DNA of 64,000 nucleotides from Pedobacter zeae (GCF_014196715.1 NZ_JACIEF010000001.1:540872-604871); one strand, 5' to 3'; positions 25,835-34,467 are shown, numbered from the stretch's first letter. Made by a program: numbers and translations. Notes: generated from the sequence alone by a model not told the origin.

Positions 25835-26845
25835 TTGAAGAAGCTTATTACCATATTTGCGCTTTTTGCAACCGTTAATGTTTTTGCACAGCAAAAGCCG
25901 CAATATACCCAGTACATTTTTAACCAGTACCTATTAAATCCGGCGCTCTCTGGAATTGAAAATTACCTCGATTTTAAGGCAGGATACCGTAAACAGTGGT
26001 CGGGTATTACCGATGCGCCCCAAACTTCTTTTGCATCTGCACATTGGGCATTGGGCGACAACCAGTTATGGAGCAATGCACTGACCTCGTTTCCTGAGCA
26101 AACCGGCAACCCGATGGACCGGAATTATATGCAGAACTATATGTCGTCGCCTTCTCATCACGGCATGGGGCTAACAGCTGTTTTGGATAAAACCGGACCG
26201 ATAAAAAGATTGGATGCCAATGTAACCTATGCTTACCATTTACAACTGAGCAATAATTTTAATTTGTCAGCAGGCATTGCCGCAGGTATTTCGAGTATTT
26301 CATTGGATGTAAATGCACTTACTTTTGATACCCCGATTGATCCGGTTATGAACAGGGCGCTGATTAACCAGGTAAAACCCGATTTAAGCTTAGGTTTATG
26401 GTTATATGGTGCCAGGATGTTTGCGGGTATTTCTGTACAGCAAATTTTACCTCAGAAGTTAAGTTTTACGGGAGACAACAGTTATAATATGGGAAAAGAA
26501 GTGCCTCATTATTTTGCTACTGGGGGATATAAATTCTTTGTAGATGATGAGATTTCAGCTATACCTTCGGTAATGATCAAATACGTATCGCCAACGCCTG
26601 TTTCTTTTGATTTAAATATGAAACTGGCATTCAAGGATAAAATCTGGTTGGGTGGAAGCTATCGTAAAGACGATTCTTTTGCGGCGATGGCGGGGTTTAA
26701 TATCGGTAAAATGGTTAACCTTACTTATTCTTACGATTTTACCACTTCACAACTAAATCAGGTAAGTAATGGTAGTCATGAAATTGTATTGGGCCTGTTG
26801 CTGAATAATATTTACAAGGTACCATCATATATTAAAATGTGGTAA
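25835..26845 (+). CDS. PorP/SprF-family type IX secretion outer-membrane protein
   Basis: 336 residues. The start is TTG at 25835, one base after the stop of the PKD gene: no ATG is available upstream of the signal peptide MKKLITIFALFATVNVFAQ. QKPQYTQYIFNQYLLNPALSG is the PorP/SprF hallmark, and GYRKQWSGITDAPQTSF and HHGMGLTAVLDKTGPI follow; the rest is beta-barrel-like. Such proteins help one partner surface protein through or onto the type IX system. The rare start and the 1-bp spacing point to translation coupled to the gene before it. Confidence 0.93.
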   Translation: MKKLITIFALFATVNVFAQQKPQYTQYIFNQYLLNPALSGIENYLDFKAGYRKQWSGITDAPQTSFASAHWALGDNQLWSNALTSFPEQTGNPMDRNYMQNYMSSPSHHGMGLTAVLDKTGPIKRLDANVTYAYHLQLSNNFNLSAGIAAGISSISLDVNALTFDTPIDPVMNRALINQVKPDLSLGLWLYGARMFAGISVQQILPQKLSFTGDNSYNMGKEVPHYFATGGYKFFVDDEISAIPSVMIKYVSPTPVSFDLNMKLAFKDKIWLGGSYRKDDSFAAMAGFNIGKMVNLTYSYDFTTSQLNQVSNGSHEIVLGLLLNNIYKVPSYIKMW

Positions 26846-27196
26846 TATGTTGGTATTCAGTTTTATGAGAGTGCGTTGCATATGTGTCGGAACGCAAAAC
26901 CTTCAGCCGGGGGCTGGATGGCCACACCAGTTTTTCATTTTTTGAGATTGTAGAAACCATGTTCTTAAACCCGATTGCATTGCAAAGCCCGTAAGCGAGG
27001 AATGGAGTGCGGACTTGGAATGGAAAGCGGGACTGAAGCTGCCAGGCACACAAAACTGCCCATTTCTCAATCACAATAAATACACCCTTTATATTTGGAT
27101 CGCAATGCTTTCAGTTGGTAATTTACAATTTTATACGTTAAATAAGTAACTGTAAGCTTCGAATTGTAAACTAGCCATTGGTAATTGCTAACTGAT
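26846..27196. other. 350-bp gap holding a single repeat relative of the 43-kb tandem units
   Basis: TTAAACCCGATTGC (26965-26978) and AAAGCGGGACT (27024-27034) are, on the minus strand, AGTCCCGCTTT followed 56 nt later by GCAATCGGGTTTAA. The tandem units at 43.3-44.3 kb contain AGTCCCGCTTT and GCAATCGGGTTTA 50 nt apart. The rest of this gap is not clearly similar. An 80-residue minus-strand frame across it is judged noncoding. The last 100 bp are AT-rich without features. Confidence 0.5.
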
Positions 27197-28669
27197 CTAA
27201 AGTTCTTTCCTGAGTCTGGCTACGGGAATATTCATTTGCTCGCGGTATTTGGCAACCGTTCTTCTTGCAATGTTATAACCTCTTTCTTTTAAGATTTCGG
27301 TTAATTTTTCGTCCGCTAAAGGTTTGCGTTTATCTTCATTGCCAATGCAATCTTCCAATATTTTTTTAACCTCTTTGTTCGAAACTTCTTCACCGTTTTC
27401 GGTTTGGATGGCTTCTGAGAAGAAAGATTTTAGCAGAAAAGTGCCAAATTCTGTTTGTACATATTTAGAGTTGGCCACCCTCGATACGGTTGAAATGTCC
27501 ATGTCGATTTTATCGGCAATGTCTTTTAAGATCATCGGACGCATTTTACGCTCATCAGCTGTTAAAAAATATTCATACTGGTAGTGCATAATAGCGTTCA
27601 TTGTTTTTAACAAAGTTTGTTGTCTTTGTTTAATTGCATCAATAAACCAACGGGCCGAATCCAGTTTCTGTTTTACAAACTGAACGGCTTCCCTCAGCTT
27701 TTTATCTTTTGACGAAGATTTGTCATAATGTTCAAACATCTCCTGGTAAGACCTGCTTACCTTTAATTCAGGGGCATTTTTCGAATTTAGCGTCAATATT
27801 AACACCCCATCATTATTGCTGATATGGAAATCAGGAATGATCTGCATCTGTTTGGTGGTAACCTGGTTGGCATCACCCGGTTTTGGGTTTAAACGCAAAA
27901 TTTCGTTAACCACCTCTTTAAGTTCCTCGCTGTCTAAACCTAAACTTTTCTCTAATTTATCGTAATGTTTACGGGTAAACTCATCCAGATAGTTTTCTAC
28001 AACATTCATCGCTTTAACTATAATCGGATTGTTCGTGTCTTTCCTTTTTAGCTGGATCAACAGGCATTCTTTCAGGTCTCTTGCGCCAATGCCAGGAGGA
28101 TCAAAACCCTGGATCAGTTTCAACATTTCCAATACATCTTCTTCCTCCACCATTACATTCTGAGAGAAAGCAAGATCATCGATCATAGAACCTAACGGAC
28201 GGCGCAAATAGCCATCATCATCTAAACTGCCAATAATCTGTTTGCCAACAATAAAATCCTGGTCGGATAGCGGAATAAGGTCCAATTGCTCTTGTAAACT
28301 TTCAAAAAATGTACTTTCAATGGCGATTGGAGTTTCTTTTTTCTCCTCATCATCATCGCCATTATTGTAGTTTGTACTGTAATCGTTGGTAGAATCGTCC
28401 TGTAGATAATCATCTACATTAAATTCATCCATGCCGGCATCTTCCGATGATTGTTCGTAATCTTCAGACCTGTCGTTTAAGTCATCATATTCGCTCTTTG
28501 GCTCATCCTGAGTCATTAGGCTTGGATCTTCAAGCGCGGGATTCTCTTCAAGTTCTTCCTTTATACGGGTGTCTAAAGCTACGGTTGGCACCTGCAACAG
28601 TTTAATAAACTGTATTTGTTGTGGTGATAACTTTTGTAATAATTTTTGTTGTAAGTGTTGCTTTAGCAT
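27197..28669 (-). CDS. rpoN: RNA polymerase sigma-54 factor
   Basis: 490 residues from the ATG at 28669; a longer reading from a TTG at 28693 is rejected because that TTG is part of the -7 box. Region I is LKQHLQQKLLQKLSPQQIQF (Q-rich, for activator contact). A long acidic region II follows (EPKSEYDDLNDRSEDYEQSS). The core-binding region and the DNA-binding region end with the RpoN box ARRTVAKYREQMNIP near the C-terminus. It directs transcription that needs AAA+ activators. It is monocistronic; no enhancer-binding activator gene is in the window. Confidence 0.97.
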   Translation of the reverse strand: MLKQHLQQKLLQKLSPQQIQFIKLLQVPTVALDTRIKEELEENPALEDPSLMTQDEPKSEYDDLNDRSEDYEQSSEDAGMDEFNVDDYLQDDSTNDYSTNYNNGDDDEEKKETPIAIESTFFESLQEQLDLIPLSDQDFIVGKQIIGSLDDDGYLRRPLGSMIDDLAFSQNVMVEEEDVLEMLKLIQGFDPPGIGARDLKECLLIQLKRKDTNNPIIVKAMNVVENYLDEFTRKHYDKLEKSLGLDSEELKEVVNEILRLNPKPGDANQVTTKQMQIIPDFHISNNDGVLILTLNSKNAPELKVSRSYQEMFEHYDKSSSKDKKLREAVQFVKQKLDSARWFIDAIKQRQQTLLKTMNAIMHYQYEYFLTADERKMRPMILKDIADKIDMDISTVSRVANSKYVQTEFGTFLLKSFFSEAIQTENGEEVSNKEVKKILEDCIGNEDKRKPLADEKLTEILKERGYNIARRTVAKYREQMNIPVARLRKEL

Positions 28670-28690
28670 AGTAATTATAAAAGAATGGAG

Positions 28691-28698
28691 CAAAAATA
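28691..28698 (-). promoter_or_regulatory. -7 box TATTTTTG of rpoN
   Basis: TATTTTTG then C on the minus strand, 21 nt before the chosen ATG at 28669. It contains the TTG that a start-codon search would pick, so it decides the start. Confidence 0.6.
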
Positions 28699-28835
28699 AA
28701 CAATAGATTTCAGATATTCTGCTGATTTGAACTAAATGCTATTCGTATGCCTGGTTCTAAAATTATTTCATAAACATTTGTATTGAGTTTAATGTTTGCT
28801 ATTTTAGTGAATAAAAACTAAAACTTAATAAAAAC

Positions 28836-29225
28836 ATGGGCTTTATAAAAGAATTTAAAGATTTTGCCGTTAAGGGAAACGTACTTGACCTGGCGGTGGG
28901 TGTAATTATTGGTGCTGCATTTGGTAAGATTGTGAGCTCCCTGGTTGAAGACATTATTACCCCCGCAGTGTTGGGCCCTGCATTAAAAGCAGCAGGTTTA
29001 GAAGACCTAAGCAAGCTTACCATCGCAGGCACGGCCATTAAGTATGGTAATTTCCTGTCGCAGGTAATTTCATTTATTATTGTGGCATTTGTACTCTTTT
29101 TAATTATTAAAGGAGCAAATAACCTGAAAAAGAAAGAAGTAGCTGCTCCGGCTGCCGCTCCTGTACCTACAAAAGAAGAAGTACTTTTAACCGAAATCAG
29201 AGATTTGTTAAAAGCTAAAGCATAA
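28836..29225 (+). CDS. mscL: Large-conductance mechanosensitive channel
   Basis: 129 residues. [20 protein letters not shown] and [20 protein letters not shown] are the N-terminal helix and pore-lining TM1 of MscL; the second helix is [20 protein letters not shown]; the tail has the proline/alanine linker (APAAAPVPT) and the C-terminal bundle helix [17 protein letters not shown]. It opens under membrane tension during osmotic downshock. A TAATGTTTGC motif about 40 bp upstream may be its -7 box. Confidence 0.97.
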   Translation: MGFIKEFKDFAVKGNVLDLAVGVIIGAAFGKIVSSLVEDIITPAVLGPALKAAGLEDLSKLTIAGTAIKYGNFLSQVISFIIVAFVLFLIIKGANNLKKKEVAAPAAAPVPTKEEVLLTEIRDLLKAKA

Positions 29226-29244
29226 TAGACAAAAAGCATCATAT

Positions 29245-29281
29245 AAAAGTCGTTTCAATTTAACTTTGGAACGACTTTTTT
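29245..29281. terminator. Bidirectional rho-independent terminator after mscL
   Basis: AAAAGTCGTTTCAA (29245-29258) and TTGGAACGACTTTT (29266-29279) form a 14-bp stem with one G-T wobble; T- and A-runs flank both sides. It separates mscL from the converging ChaN-like gene. Confidence 0.9.
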
Positions 29282-29285
29282 GTTT

Positions 29286-30158
29286 TTAATAACTTCTTTT
29301 TACTGCAGGATCGGTTATGATGATGTAGTCGCCAAGGGTTTTGAATTTGTTCCAGTCCGGATGGGCAAAGCCGGTATCAGAAAACGAAGAAATATTCAGG
29401 ATTTTTACCTTTGGGTTGGCTTTTAATAATTTCGCCACTGTACCCAATTTTTCATCGCTATGGAAACGACCGTTAAGCTGTAGCACTTTTATTCCTTTAT
29501 TAGATTTTAAGAATTTATTGATAGACCAGGCCATGGTAGCATCCCACAGGTTTTGGGTCTGGTAAATTTTCATCGATCCCATACCGTGGCCACCCATAGT
29601 TTCGATAAATTTTTCATAATACCTGCCTTGTGCAGTATCGATAGGTGCAGGGGGCAAAAAGCTGAACGAGGTTTTAGGAAAATTTTCCAATACCTTTAAT
29701 CCGCCCATGGTAACCGCGTTGCTATACCGGGTGGCAGCATTGGCCGCAATTACTTTAATGTTGTTCGCTTTGGCATATTCTATAAGGGGTTTGTAGTCTT
29801 TATAATTTCCCCAGGCCCTGCCTTCCTTAATAAAATTCTTCTCAGAAATCAGTCCTGCTAAATATTCATCTACTTCAGGTTGCACGTCGGTATGGAACAT
29901 TTCCAGCGATAAAGCCGTTTTGTTGGGATATGCAGTGCTGAGTTTTTTAAAAATTTCGGTTTCCAGGTAATGCCCTATGGAATCGTTATGGTCTTCACCA
30001 AAAAAGAGCACATCAGCCATGGCCATATCTGCGATAATATCATCTACCGAAATGTTCTTTTGCTTTTTTACGTCGTAAATTTTGTAATGGCTGCTTATTT
30101 CCTGTGCATATAGTGCCGTAGAAATGCTGAGGCTGATCATTAATAAGAATAATTTCAT
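29286..30158 (-). CDS. ChaN-family (haem-binding/Tiki-fold) exported protein
   Basis: 290 residues. The signal peptide is MKLFLLMISLSISTALYAQ, with no lipobox. Family motifs: DVLFFGEDHNDSIGHYLE (GExH, first active-site/haem motif), LSLEMFHTDVQPEVDEYL (E and D), and LQLNGRFHSDEKLGTV (G-x-x-H). ChaN of other bacteria binds haem cofacially and sits beside iron-uptake genes; here no haem-uptake gene is adjacent. The fold is related to erythromycin esterase/TraB-Tiki metalloenzymes, so a hydrolase role is also possible. Confidence 0.87.
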   Translation of the reverse strand: MKLFLLMISLSISTALYAQEISSHYKIYDVKKQKNISVDDIIADMAMADVLFFGEDHNDSIGHYLETEIFKKLSTAYPNKTALSLEMFHTDVQPEVDEYLAGLISEKNFIKEGRAWGNYKDYKPLIEYAKANNIKVIAANAATRYSNAVTMGGLKVLENFPKTSFSFLPPAPIDTAQGRYYEKFIETMGGHGMGSMKIYQTQNLWDATMAWSINKFLKSNKGIKVLQLNGRFHSDEKLGTVAKLLKANPKVKILNISSFSDTGFAHPDWNKFKTLGDYIIITDPAVKRSY

Positions 30159-30288
30159 GGCCTCAAAATAGCAAAATAATTTTCACCGATAAAATAAGGC
30201 CGCTTACCGCCTTTTAGCCAATTCTTGCGCCCGGTGTATATAATGCATAAGCACTTATCGATACTTTTGAATCATTAAATTTACACAC

Positions 30289-31053
30289 ATGGATAACCTT
30301 AATCATAACGATAATAACAGCACTAAAAATCCGGGACGGGCTTTAAGTGGCTTCATCATAGCGATCATCGGGTTCGCACTTTTGTTAAACAATATGAACT
30401 TAAATATCCCAGGATGGATATTGAGCTGGTCTAATTTTTTAATCTTAATTGGTGTATTTATAGGCGTTCGTCGTAACTTTAAAGGTATAGCCTGGTTGAT
30501 CCTGATTTTGATCGGTGCTTATAATACTTTGGATGATATACCAGACCTGAATTTCGATCCTTCCAAATATGCTTTAGGTGTTGGTTTGGTGATCATCGGA
30601 GGCTTCCTGATCTTCAGGCCTAAAGATACAGAATTTTTTGGAAAGCGGCGCAGGGACAGGAAAAAGGCCAGCTTTAACCTGGAGGGAACAGCCAATGATA
30701 AAACGGCTAACAACAATGATGTAATTGAAGTGATGGCGGTATTTGGCGGAAGTACGCAGACAGTTTATTCGAAGAATTTTCAGGGCGGTGATATTTCAGC
30801 AGTATTTGGCGGGGCGGATATTATCATGACCCAGGCCGATTTCGCCGAAACGGTTTCGCTCGATGTAACTGCCGTTTTTGGGGGCATCAAACTGATTGTA
30901 CCGCAAAATTGGGCTATCAAATCGAACGTAACTGCATTGTTCGGAAGCGTTGAAGATAAAAGATCGCATGTAATGCCGGTATCCGAAATGACAAAAACAC
31001 TGGTTTTGGATGGCACAGCATTATTTGGAGGCATCGAGATTAAAAGTTTCTAA
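30289..31053 (+). CDS. LiaF-like membrane protein (LiaF transmembrane region plus DUF2154-type domain)
   Basis: 254 residues. The N-terminal half has four membrane segments (ALSGFIIAIIGFALLLNN, NFLILIGVFIGV, GIAWLILILIGAY, YALGVGLVIIGGFLIF). After a basic linker (KRRRDRKKAS), the C-terminal half is a beta-helix-like domain with repeated AVFGGS, AVFGGAD, AVFGGIK and ALFGGIE turns. In Firmicutes LiaF inhibits a LiaS kinase in envelope-stress sensing; here it leads an operon with DUF4288, LytS-type kinase and LytTR regulator genes, so a similar negative or sensing role is inferred. Confidence 0.85.
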   Translation: MDNLNHNDNNSTKNPGRALSGFIIAIIGFALLLNNMNLNIPGWILSWSNFLILIGVFIGVRRNFKGIAWLILILIGAYNTLDDIPDLNFDPSKYALGVGLVIIGGFLIFRPKDTEFFGKRRRDRKKASFNLEGTANDKTANNNDVIEVMAVFGGSTQTVYSKNFQGGDISAVFGGADIIMTQADFAETVSLDVTAVFGGIKLIVPQNWAIKSNVTALFGSVEDKRSHVMPVSEMTKTLVLDGTALFGGIEIKSF

Positions 31054-31076
31054 ACATTGATTATAAAACATTGCCT

Positions 31077-31424
31077 ATGAAATGGTTTGCAGTAAATTGT
31101 ATCTATCAGGTAATTTGTGGTGAGGGGAAACATACTCCTCAGTTTAATGAGCAAACACGTTTGATACAGGCAGACGGTACGATGCAGGCCTTAGAAAAGG
31201 CTAAATTAAATGCCGTTCATTTTAATCAGCCTTTTAATAACTGTGTTGGCGATAAAGTAGTATGGAAGTTTATTGGGATAGGGGGAATATCGGAGGTAGA
31301 AGAGCCTGCCGATGGTGTAGAAGTAAGTTCGAGGATTGTTGAACCGAAATCAGTTGACCACTATCTCGAAAAACTCGAACACCGTAATCAATCATTAATT
31401 AATCAGAACCGTTTTGACAACTAG
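31077..31424 (+). CDS. DUF4288-family small protein
   Basis: 115 residues from the ATG at 31077 (a TTG 6 bp upstream is ignored). MKWFAVNCIYQVICGEGKHT, the central FNEQTRLIQADGTMQALEKA, and KVVWKFIGIGGISEVEEP followed by DGVEVSSRIVE match the DUF4288 outline. It is small, soluble and of unknown role. It lies 23 bp after the LiaF-like gene and its stop overlaps the kinase start, so it is an operon member. Confidence 0.78.
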   Translation: MKWFAVNCIYQVICGEGKHTPQFNEQTRLIQADGTMQALEKAKLNAVHFNQPFNNCVGDKVVWKFIGIGGISEVEEPADGVEVSSRIVEPKSVDHYLEKLEHRNQSLINQNRFDN

Positions 31425-32475
31425 ACCTTTATCCGTTCCACAGATACAGAAAACATCACTCGCGTTTGCAATAGTTTGGACGGTGATATGTGGTGTTGGA
31501 TTACATTATGTGGTGAATTTTTCGTGGTGGATATCCGTAACCGATAGCCTGGTGAATAATTTTTTATTGGCCCTGGCCTGCATCGCAGTGAGCAATATGC
31601 TCGGGTATTATCAACCTAAAAATGAACGTATCCTTTATGTGCTCATTATTACGCTCGCATTAACCTTTGTGATCATTTATATCGCAAAATATGTTATGCT
31701 TCTCGTTTTTGCCGGTTATAAGGCTTATCAGGATTTCTATAATTTTTCCTTTGCTTTCCGCGGGCTCCTTTCTTTTATGTGCCTGGGATGGTGCGCATTG
31801 GCCAATATATTATGGTACAGGCTCGAAGAGCAATCCGAAACACACGAAAGGCTTACTGCAGCTAAAAGCCTGGCCAAAGAAGCAGAACTGAATAAATTAA
31901 GACACCAATTACAGCCACACTTTCTGTTTAACAGTCTAAATTCTGTATTTGCGCTGACCATGGTGAACCCGAAAGAAGCAGGGGTGATGATTACCAAGCT
32001 GGCTTCATTCCTTCGTGGTACCTTAAAACGAGATGACGAATTATGGGTTTCGGTAGAAGAGGAGATGGAATATATCCAATTATACCTTGATATCGAAAAA
32101 GTGAGGTTTAGCCATAGATTAAACGTAGAGGTAAATGTAGCCGAAGATACCCTGAAACTCTGCCTGCCCGGTACTTTGCTGCAGCCAATTGTAGAAAATG
32201 CAATTAAATTCGGGCTTTACAATACTTCTGCAGGCATTACCATTAAAATTGATGTTACCGTTGAATATAATATCTTACAATTGCGCGTACAGAATCCTTT
32301 CGATCCGGAGATGAAGGCCGCAGGCGGAACAGGTTTTGGTTTAAGTGCCATTAAACGCAGGTTATATCTGTTATTTGCAAATACCCATTTATTACAAACC
32401 GATATTGAGGCAAATAATTTATATATTACCACCCTAAAAATTCCACAGAAAAATGATCAGAACAATACTAATTGA
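31414..32475 (+). CDS. LytS/YehU-type sensor histidine kinase
   Basis: 353 residues from a TTG at 31414 that overlaps the DUF4288 stop by 11 bp; no ATG lies before the first membrane helix. Four membrane segments occupy residues ~15-135. The kinase part has the phosphoacceptor histidine in LRHQLQPHFLFNSLNSVFAL, then LASFLRGTLKRDDELWVSVE, EEMEYIQLYLDIEKVRF, and the ATP lid PIVENAIKFGL and GTGFGLSAIKRRL. It passes phosphate to the LytTR regulator encoded next (23-bp overlap). Confidence 0.93.
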   Translation: MTTRPLSVPQIQKTSLAFAIVWTVICGVGLHYVVNFSWWISVTDSLVNNFLLALACIAVSNMLGYYQPKNERILYVLIITLALTFVIIYIAKYVMLLVFAGYKAYQDFYNFSFAFRGLLSFMCLGWCALANILWYRLEEQSETHERLTAAKSLAKEAELNKLRHQLQPHFLFNSLNSVFALTMVNPKEAGVMITKLASFLRGTLKRDDELWVSVEEEMEYIQLYLDIEKVRFSHRLNVEVNVAEDTLKLCLPGTLLQPIVENAIKFGLYNTSAGITIKIDVTVEYNILQLRVQNPFDPEMKAAGGTGFGLSAIKRRLYLLFANTHLLQTDIEANNLYITTLKIPQKNDQNNTN

Positions 32476-33187
32476 CGATGAGCCTTTAGCAAGAGATATT
32501 GTAAAATTTTATCTTTCCGATCATGCAGAAATAGAGGTTGTGGCCGAATGCAGTGATGGATTTGAAGGCTTAAAAGCAATTACCCAATACAAACCCGATC
32601 TGATTTTTCTGGACATCCAGATGCCGAAGATCAGTGGTTTCGAAATGCTCGAACTGGTAGAAGATAAACCTGCAGTTATTTTTACCACCGCTTTTGATGA
32701 GTATGCTATTAAGGCATTTGAAGTGAATGCAGTTGATTACCTGCTCAAACCGATCGATAAATCGCGCTTTGATGCAGCCATTAAAAAGTTGCCCAATAAA
32801 TTAAACAAAACCGAAAATACCGAAGCAGTTTTAGATGCAGCCGCATTAAGTCCTGCGCAAAACAATAGGGTAGTGGTAAAAAAAGACGGCGTAATCAAAA
32901 TTATCCCTGTAGCAGATATCAATTATTTGGAAGCAGATGATGATTATGTAAAATTAAGTACCGTTGAAGGTTCGTTCTATAAGAATAAAACCATGGCTTA
33001 TTTCGAACAGACGCTTGATGCAGCCCAATTTATCCGGATACACCGCTCTTACATCATTAACCTGGCGCAGGTAACCAAAATAGAACTTAAAGAGAAAGAC
33101 AGCTATGTGGTGTTATTAAAATCGGATATCTGGTTGCCGGTAAGTAAAACAGGCTATGTGAAATTGAAGGCGGCTTTAGGTTTGTAA
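32453..33187 (+). CDS. LytTR-family response regulator
   Basis: 244 residues. Receiver: RTILIDDEPLARDIVKFYL, phosphoacceptor Asp in PDLIFLDIQMPKISG, FTTAFDEYAIKAFEVNAVDY and LLKPIDKSRF. The C-terminal LytTR DNA-binding domain: IPVADINYLEADDDYVKLST, FIRIHRSYIINLAQVTKIE and DIWLPVSKTGYVKLK. It is the output of the LiaF-DUF4288-kinase operon; targets are not identifiable here. Confidence 0.95.
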   Translation: MIRTILIDDEPLARDIVKFYLSDHAEIEVVAECSDGFEGLKAITQYKPDLIFLDIQMPKISGFEMLELVEDKPAVIFTTAFDEYAIKAFEVNAVDYLLKPIDKSRFDAAIKKLPNKLNKTENTEAVLDAAALSPAQNNRVVVKKDGVIKIIPVADINYLEADDDYVKLSTVEGSFYKNKTMAYFEQTLDAAQFIRIHRSYIINLAQVTKIELKEKDSYVVLLKSDIWLPVSKTGYVKLKAALGL

Positions 33188-33249
33188 GAAGATAGATTCT
33201 TTTAAAAGCGGATCATTAGTCCTAATTTATGGAAAGCAATCAACTGCGC

Positions 33250-33430
33250 AAATTATTGGTTGTCCTGCTTTCCGTTACAATCTTTTTTGCCCTTCAACTG
33301 TGCTTCAGGCAGGCAAAAAGGATTTCCACTGCCCTCAGATTTTTTTCGGTGGCAGGTGCTCCTATTAACAGCCTGTGTTCCTTTCCGGCGCATTAGATGA
33401 TGTGCATCCCTTAGGCACGAATCCAGGGGT
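33250..33430. repeat. Intergenic element with exchangeable inner hairpin, copy A (within the 33188-33630 gap)
   Basis: The frame TCCTGCTTTCCGTTACA is followed by an inner hairpin AATCTTTTTTGCC (33279-33291) with GGCAAAAAGGATT (33312-33324; one G-T pair), then TTCCACTGCC. The element at 61739 has the same outer frame (TCCTGCTATCCGCTATA, then GCTGCCGC) with an unrelated inner hairpin. A 55-codon plus-strand frame from 33229 crosses it and is taken as chance. The rest of the gap (33431-33560) shows nothing. Confidence 0.5.
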
Positions 33431-33565
33431 AGAAAAAGTGCAATACGCCTATTTTCGTTCCGCATCAACGTTTGACGAAAGTGATATATACAAGCCATTA
33501 GCCTCATTTTCCAAAAAAGATTTTCTACATTTGCATTTAAATAGAAAAATAATAATTAATCACTC

Positions 33566-33596
33566 TTGCATTTGTAGAGAAATCGCTTTATATTTG
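33566..33596 (+). promoter_or_regulatory. Promoter of rpmH
   Basis: TTG (33566-33568), 20 nt, then TATATTTG (33589-33596) followed by CAC: a near-ideal Bacteroidota promoter, with the start about 33602 and a ~29-nt leader. Confidence 0.75.
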
Positions 33597-33630
33597 CACC
33601 TCTTAATTTTACAACAGATAATATACAGTC

Positions 33631-33789
33631 ATGAAAAGAACATACCAACCTTCGCAAAGAAAGAGAAGAAACAAACACGGCTTCCGCGAAAGAATGGCAA
33701 CAGCTAACGGCAGACGGGTATTAGCATCACGTCGTGCTAAAGGAAGAAAAAGATTAACAGTTTCTGACGAACGCAAGCATAAAGCATAA
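33631..33789 (+). CDS. rpmH: Large-subunit ribosomal protein bL34
   Basis: 52 residues: [20 protein letters not shown] followed by [20 protein letters not shown] and [12 protein letters not shown]. This is the L34 signature over its whole length, highly basic, with the RxHGFxxRMxTxxGRxVLxxRRxKGR core. It is first in the rpmH-rnpA-yidD unit, the common bacterial order, though dnaA and yidC are not beside it here. Confidence 0.98.
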   Translation: MKRTYQPSQRKRRNKHGFRERMATANGRRVLASRRAKGRKRLTVSDERKHKA

Positions 33790-33854
33790 TTTTTGATTGC
33801 TTTTCCGTTAATCCGGAATTGGCAGATCAAAATCTGCACTTATCAATCAAAACT

Positions 33855-34253
33855 ATGTACACATTCAGGAAAGAAGAACGGTTATGCAGCAGGAAACATT
33901 TAGACCTGTTGTTTAAAAACGGTTCTTCTTTTTTATTATACCCTTTTCGCGTTTCTTATCTTTTTATCGATCAACCGGCTGATGTGCAGGCACAAGTGGT
34001 TATCAATGTTCCTAAAAAAAGATATAAACGCGCCATTGACCGTAATCTGCTCAAACGCCGCATCCGCGAGGCCTATCGCCTAAATAAACAAGATAAATTA
34101 TATCTTCCATTACCTACCGATAGGGGATTGCTTTTGTTTTCCATCCAGTTTGTCGGTAAGGATAAGTATGAATTTGCTTTTATCGAGAAAAAACTGATCG
34201 CTACCTTTAAGCGTTTCCATAATTTAATCCAGCCCAATGAAATTCATCAATAA
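33855..34253 (+). CDS. rnpA: Ribonuclease P protein component
   Basis: 132 residues from the ATG at 33855; a TTG start at 33819 would add 12 residues not typical of the family. [20 protein letters not shown] is the usual start, and [20 protein letters not shown] with [10 protein letters not shown] is the RNR motif that binds the RNA subunit. It helps RNase P mature tRNA 5' ends. A small hairpin (GCAGAT/ATCTGC, 33822-33837) lies in the gap after rpmH. Confidence 0.95.
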   Translation: MYTFRKEERLCSRKHLDLLFKNGSSFLLYPFRVSYLFIDQPADVQAQVVINVPKKRYKRAIDRNLLKRRIREAYRLNKQDKLYLPLPTDRGLLLFSIQFVGKDKYEFAFIEKKLIATFKRFHNLIQPNEIHQ

Positions 34254-34467
34254 AATTTTTGGTTGGTTTTTTTTAGGTTTGATCAAAATATATCAATACG
34301 CCATATCACCTATGCTTGGGGCAAATTGCCGTTTTACACCAACCTGCTCACAATATGGTATAGAAGCCATTAAAAAACACGGACCCTTTAAAGGTGGCTG
34401 GCTGGCACTAAAACGCATTGGCAGGTGCCATCCCTGGGGTAAACACGGGCATGATCCGGTACCGTAA
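34237..34467 (+). CDS. yidD: Membrane protein insertion efficiency factor YidD
   Basis: 76 residues. An amphipathic start ([20 protein letters not shown]) then [40 protein letters not shown] and GKHGHDPVP: the complete YidD signature with its three cysteines. It aids YidC-dependent insertion. It overlaps rnpA by 17 bp, so it is translated with it. Confidence 0.96.
   Translation: MKFINKIFGWFFLGLIKIYQYAISPMLGANCRFTPTCSQYGIEAIKKHGPFKGGWLALKRIGRCHPWGKHGHDPVP

Noticed and set aside
26832..27074. 80-codon minus-strand frame between PorP/SprF and rpoN
   Set aside because: It runs through the repeat relative and has no promoter, signal or family pattern; protein composition looks like a chance reading of a structured repeat.
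33229..33396. 55-codon plus-strand frame beginning MESNQLRKLL in the gap before rpmH
   Set aside because: It crosses the exchangeable-hairpin element and its hydrophobic stretch is produced by the T-rich hairpin arm; no promoter box precedes it.
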